Assembly (NCBI GenBank): GCA_017959525.1
Contig: JAGDAL010000305.1
Location: 1-7,717, forward strand
Source: Lachnospiraceae bacterium
GTDB lineage: Bacteria; Bacillota; Clostridia; Lachnospirales; Lachnospiraceae
Length of the DNA: 7,717 bases
Direction: 5' to 3'
The translations under genes and the position numbers were made by a program. Below, in pieces: positions 6,213-7,717 of the stretch (position 1 is the stretch's first letter; every line of letters begins with the position of its first letter). Under the pieces are notes generated by a model. That model did no database searches, was not told where the DNA came from, and was given only the letters and a program-made list of their open reading frames with translations.

Positions 6213-6226
6213 TACATGGATATTAT
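6199..6226 (+). promoter_or_regulatory. Possible divergent promoter for the GH13 gene
   Basis: TATTAT (6221-6226, 5 of 6) could be a rightward -10, with the weak -35 TTTATA (6199-6204) 16 bases upstream, inside operator 3. It would overlap the leftward -10 of the regulator gene. No better rightward promoter is visible before the ATG at 6287. Confidence 0.35.
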
Positions 6227-6251
6227 GGAAATAGTGGGAAGGTTTTGTCAA
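6222..6251 (-). promoter_or_regulatory. Promoter of the LacI-family regulator gene
   Basis: On the minus strand the -35 is TTGACA (6246-6251, 6 of 6) and the -10 is CATAAT (6222-6227, 5 of 6), 18 bases apart. Start is predicted near 6215. Operator 3 follows with its centre 16 bases after the -10, almost the same geometry as at the lipoprotein promoter. Confidence 0.7.
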
Positions 6252-6286
6252 ATACATTTTACGGAAAGAGAAAAGGATAAAAGAAA

Positions 6287-7717
6287 ATGAACGAATACGC
6301 ATTGCTCCATAGCCCGGACTCAAAGTATTGCTTTGCGACCGGTGAGCGGGAACTTGTGATTCGCTTGCGGGTTGCAAAAGAGGACCGAGGCATATCGGTT
6401 ATGCTCGTTTACGGAAATAAATATGAGTATCACGAGAAGCGCATGGAATGCACCATGAACATCGCATACTCCGATCAGCTGTATGATTACTACGAGACCA
6501 AGTTGCACTTAGATGACGTGCTGTTAGCCTATATCTTCCTGATTCAGGATGGACAGAACAGTTATTATTACAGCGAGGACGGCTTGACTACAACGTACAA
6601 TTTCCAGGAAGGATTCTACAATTTCTTCCAGATGCCGTACATCAATCGCAACGACGTCCACGAGACGGTAGATTGGATGCGAGGGGCGGTGTTCTACCAG
6701 ATTTTTGTGGATCGTTTCTATCGCGGAGATTGGGACAAGCAGGACGATTACATCGATATGGCCTGGGGAGATCGGCCGACGCCGAAGACCTTTGCAGGTG
6801 GTGATATTCGGGGAATCATTGAGAAACTGACATATCTGAAGGACCTGGGTATTACAGCGATTTACCTGACGCCGGTTTTTCAATCCAAGTCCAATCACAA
6901 GTATGATATCAGTGATTACCGGACCGTTGACCCACAGTTTGGAACCAAAGAGGATCTGAAGGAATTGGTACAACAGGCCCATGCCCTTGGTATTCGTGTG
7001 GTGCTGGATGCGGTGTTTAATCACTGCAGTGAGCAGTTGCCGGAGTTCGCGGATGTCTTGGAAAAAGGGAAAGCATCCGCTTATTATGACTGGTTCCTCA
7101 TTGACGGCGACTATCCGCTTCCGGAGGAGGGTAACTATGAATGCTTTGCCTCCTGTGTTTACATGCCGAAATTTAATACGGCTAACGAAGCGGTACAGAC
7201 ATATCTAATCGATATCGCAACCTATTGGATTCGCGAAGCGGATATTGACGGATGGCGTCTGGATGTTTCAGATGAAGTGTCCCATGAATTCTGGCGTAAA
7301 TTTCGCCGGGCGGTAAAGCAGGAAAAGCAAGACTGTGTTATCATCGGAGAGAATTGGCACGACGCATATCCGTACCTGATGGGTGACCAATATGATAGTA
7401 TTATGAACTATGCCTTTACCAAGGCTTGTCTGGATTATTTCGCCCGAGAGAAGTTCTCTGGGGAGGATATGGCCAACCAGCTCAGTAAAATTCTGATGCG
7501 AAATACGGAACCGGTAAATCGCATGATGTTAAATCTGTTGGATTCCCATGATACCCATCGCTTTTTTACAGAAGTCGGCTGCTCAAAAGAGAAGCTGGTT
7601 ATGGCGATTGCACTGGAAGTGATGTTTCCGGGCGCAACGTGTATTTACTATGGGACCGAGATCTGTATGGAAGGCGGATACGATCCGGACTCCAGAAGAT
7701 GCTTCGATTGGAACGAA
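6287..7717 (+). CDS. GH13 neopullulanase/cyclomaltodextrinase/maltogenic amylase, partial (3' end outside window)
   Basis: The frame is open for 477 codons and runs off the right edge. An in-frame TAA at 6278-6280 makes ATG 6287 the first possible start; AAAAGGA (6271-6277) is a modest ribosome site. There is no signal peptide, so the enzyme is cytoplasmic. Residues 1 to about 120 resemble the N-terminal CBM34-like domain of GH13 subfamily 20. The (beta/alpha)8 barrel follows (GAVFYQIFVDRF at 133-144). Conserved regions: DAVFNH at 241-246; MPKFN at 293-297 (MPKxN is typical of this subgroup); GWRLDV at 322-327 with nucleophile Asp326; GENW at 354-357 with acid/base Glu355; DSHDT at 419-423 with Asp422. 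All catalytic residues are present. Relatives hydrolyse cyclodextrins, pullulan and maltodextrins; the exact substrate cannot be fixed. About 100 residues, including the C-terminal beta domain, are missing. The divergent regulator and operator 3 suggest repression without substrate. Confidence 0.93.
   Translation, partial: MNEYALLHSPDSKYCFATGERELVIRLRVAKEDRGISVMLVYGNKYEYHEKRMECTMNIAYSDQLYDYYETKLHLDDVLLAYIFLIQDGQNSYYYSEDGLTTTYNFQEGFYNFFQMPYINRNDVHETVDWMRGAVFYQIFVDRFYRGDWDKQDDYIDMAWGDRPTPKTFAGGDIRGIIEKLTYLKDLGITAIYLTPVFQSKSNHKYDISDYRTVDPQFGTKEDLKELVQQAHALGIRVVLDAVFNHCSEQLPEFADVLEKGKASAYYDWFLIDGDYPLPEEGNYECFASCVYMPKFNTANEAVQTYLIDIATYWIREADIDGWRLDVSDEVSHEFWRKFRRAVKQEKQDCVIIGENWHDAYPYLMGDQYDSIMNYAFTKACLDYFAREKFSGEDMANQLSKILMRNTEPVNRMMLNLLDSHDTHRFFTEVGCSKEKLVMAIALEVMFPGATCIYYGTEICMEGGYDPDSRRCFDWNE

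Noticed and set aside
6524..7024. 166-codon minus-strand frame opposite the GH13 gene
   Set aside because: Shadow of the clearly conserved GH13 frame, with no protein family resemblance.

Overview
The window looks like a chromosomal segment of a low-to-mid GC Gram-positive Clostridia, most likely a Lachnospiraceae (Butyrivibrio/Roseburia-like). This rests on the SecA sequence style and its C-terminal zinc motif, AGGAGG-type ribosome binding sites, sigma-70-type promoters, an InlB-repeat lipoprotein and a LacI-controlled GH13 enzyme. The genus is inference.

Layout. (1) Positions 1-636: the C-terminal part of a CgeB-like glycosyltransferase, cut by the left edge. (2) 637-1423: almost 800 bases without a protein gene. 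This stretch is not empty. The minus strand carries a near-perfect promoter (TTGACA, 17 bases, TATGAT, with an A/T-rich upstream tract), then about 500 purine-rich bases containing at least six hairpins or long pairings, then a strong terminator-like hairpin. I read it as a large structured non-coding RNA gene and consider it the most interesting item here. (3) 1373-4382: secA with its own extended -10 promoter, a small unrecognised 105-residue gene 21 bases downstream, and a clear intrinsic terminator closing the unit. (4) 4383-7717: an alpha-glucan utilisation locus. A lipoprotein with an InlB-type repeat and a probable starch-binding beta-sandwich points right. A compact LacI-family repressor faces it with a 1-base gap. 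A GH13 neopullulanase/cyclomaltodextrinase-type enzyme is transcribed away from the repressor and runs off the right edge.

How the locus works (inference). Three CG-centred palindromes sharing the core TTTAnACGTTTAA lie just after the lipoprotein promoter, between that promoter and its gene, and in the divergent repressor/amylase promoter region. The simplest model is that the repressor controls itself, the surface lipoprotein that holds starch or maltodextrin, and the cytoplasmic enzyme that hydrolyses imported oligosaccharides. No transporter is visible in the window.
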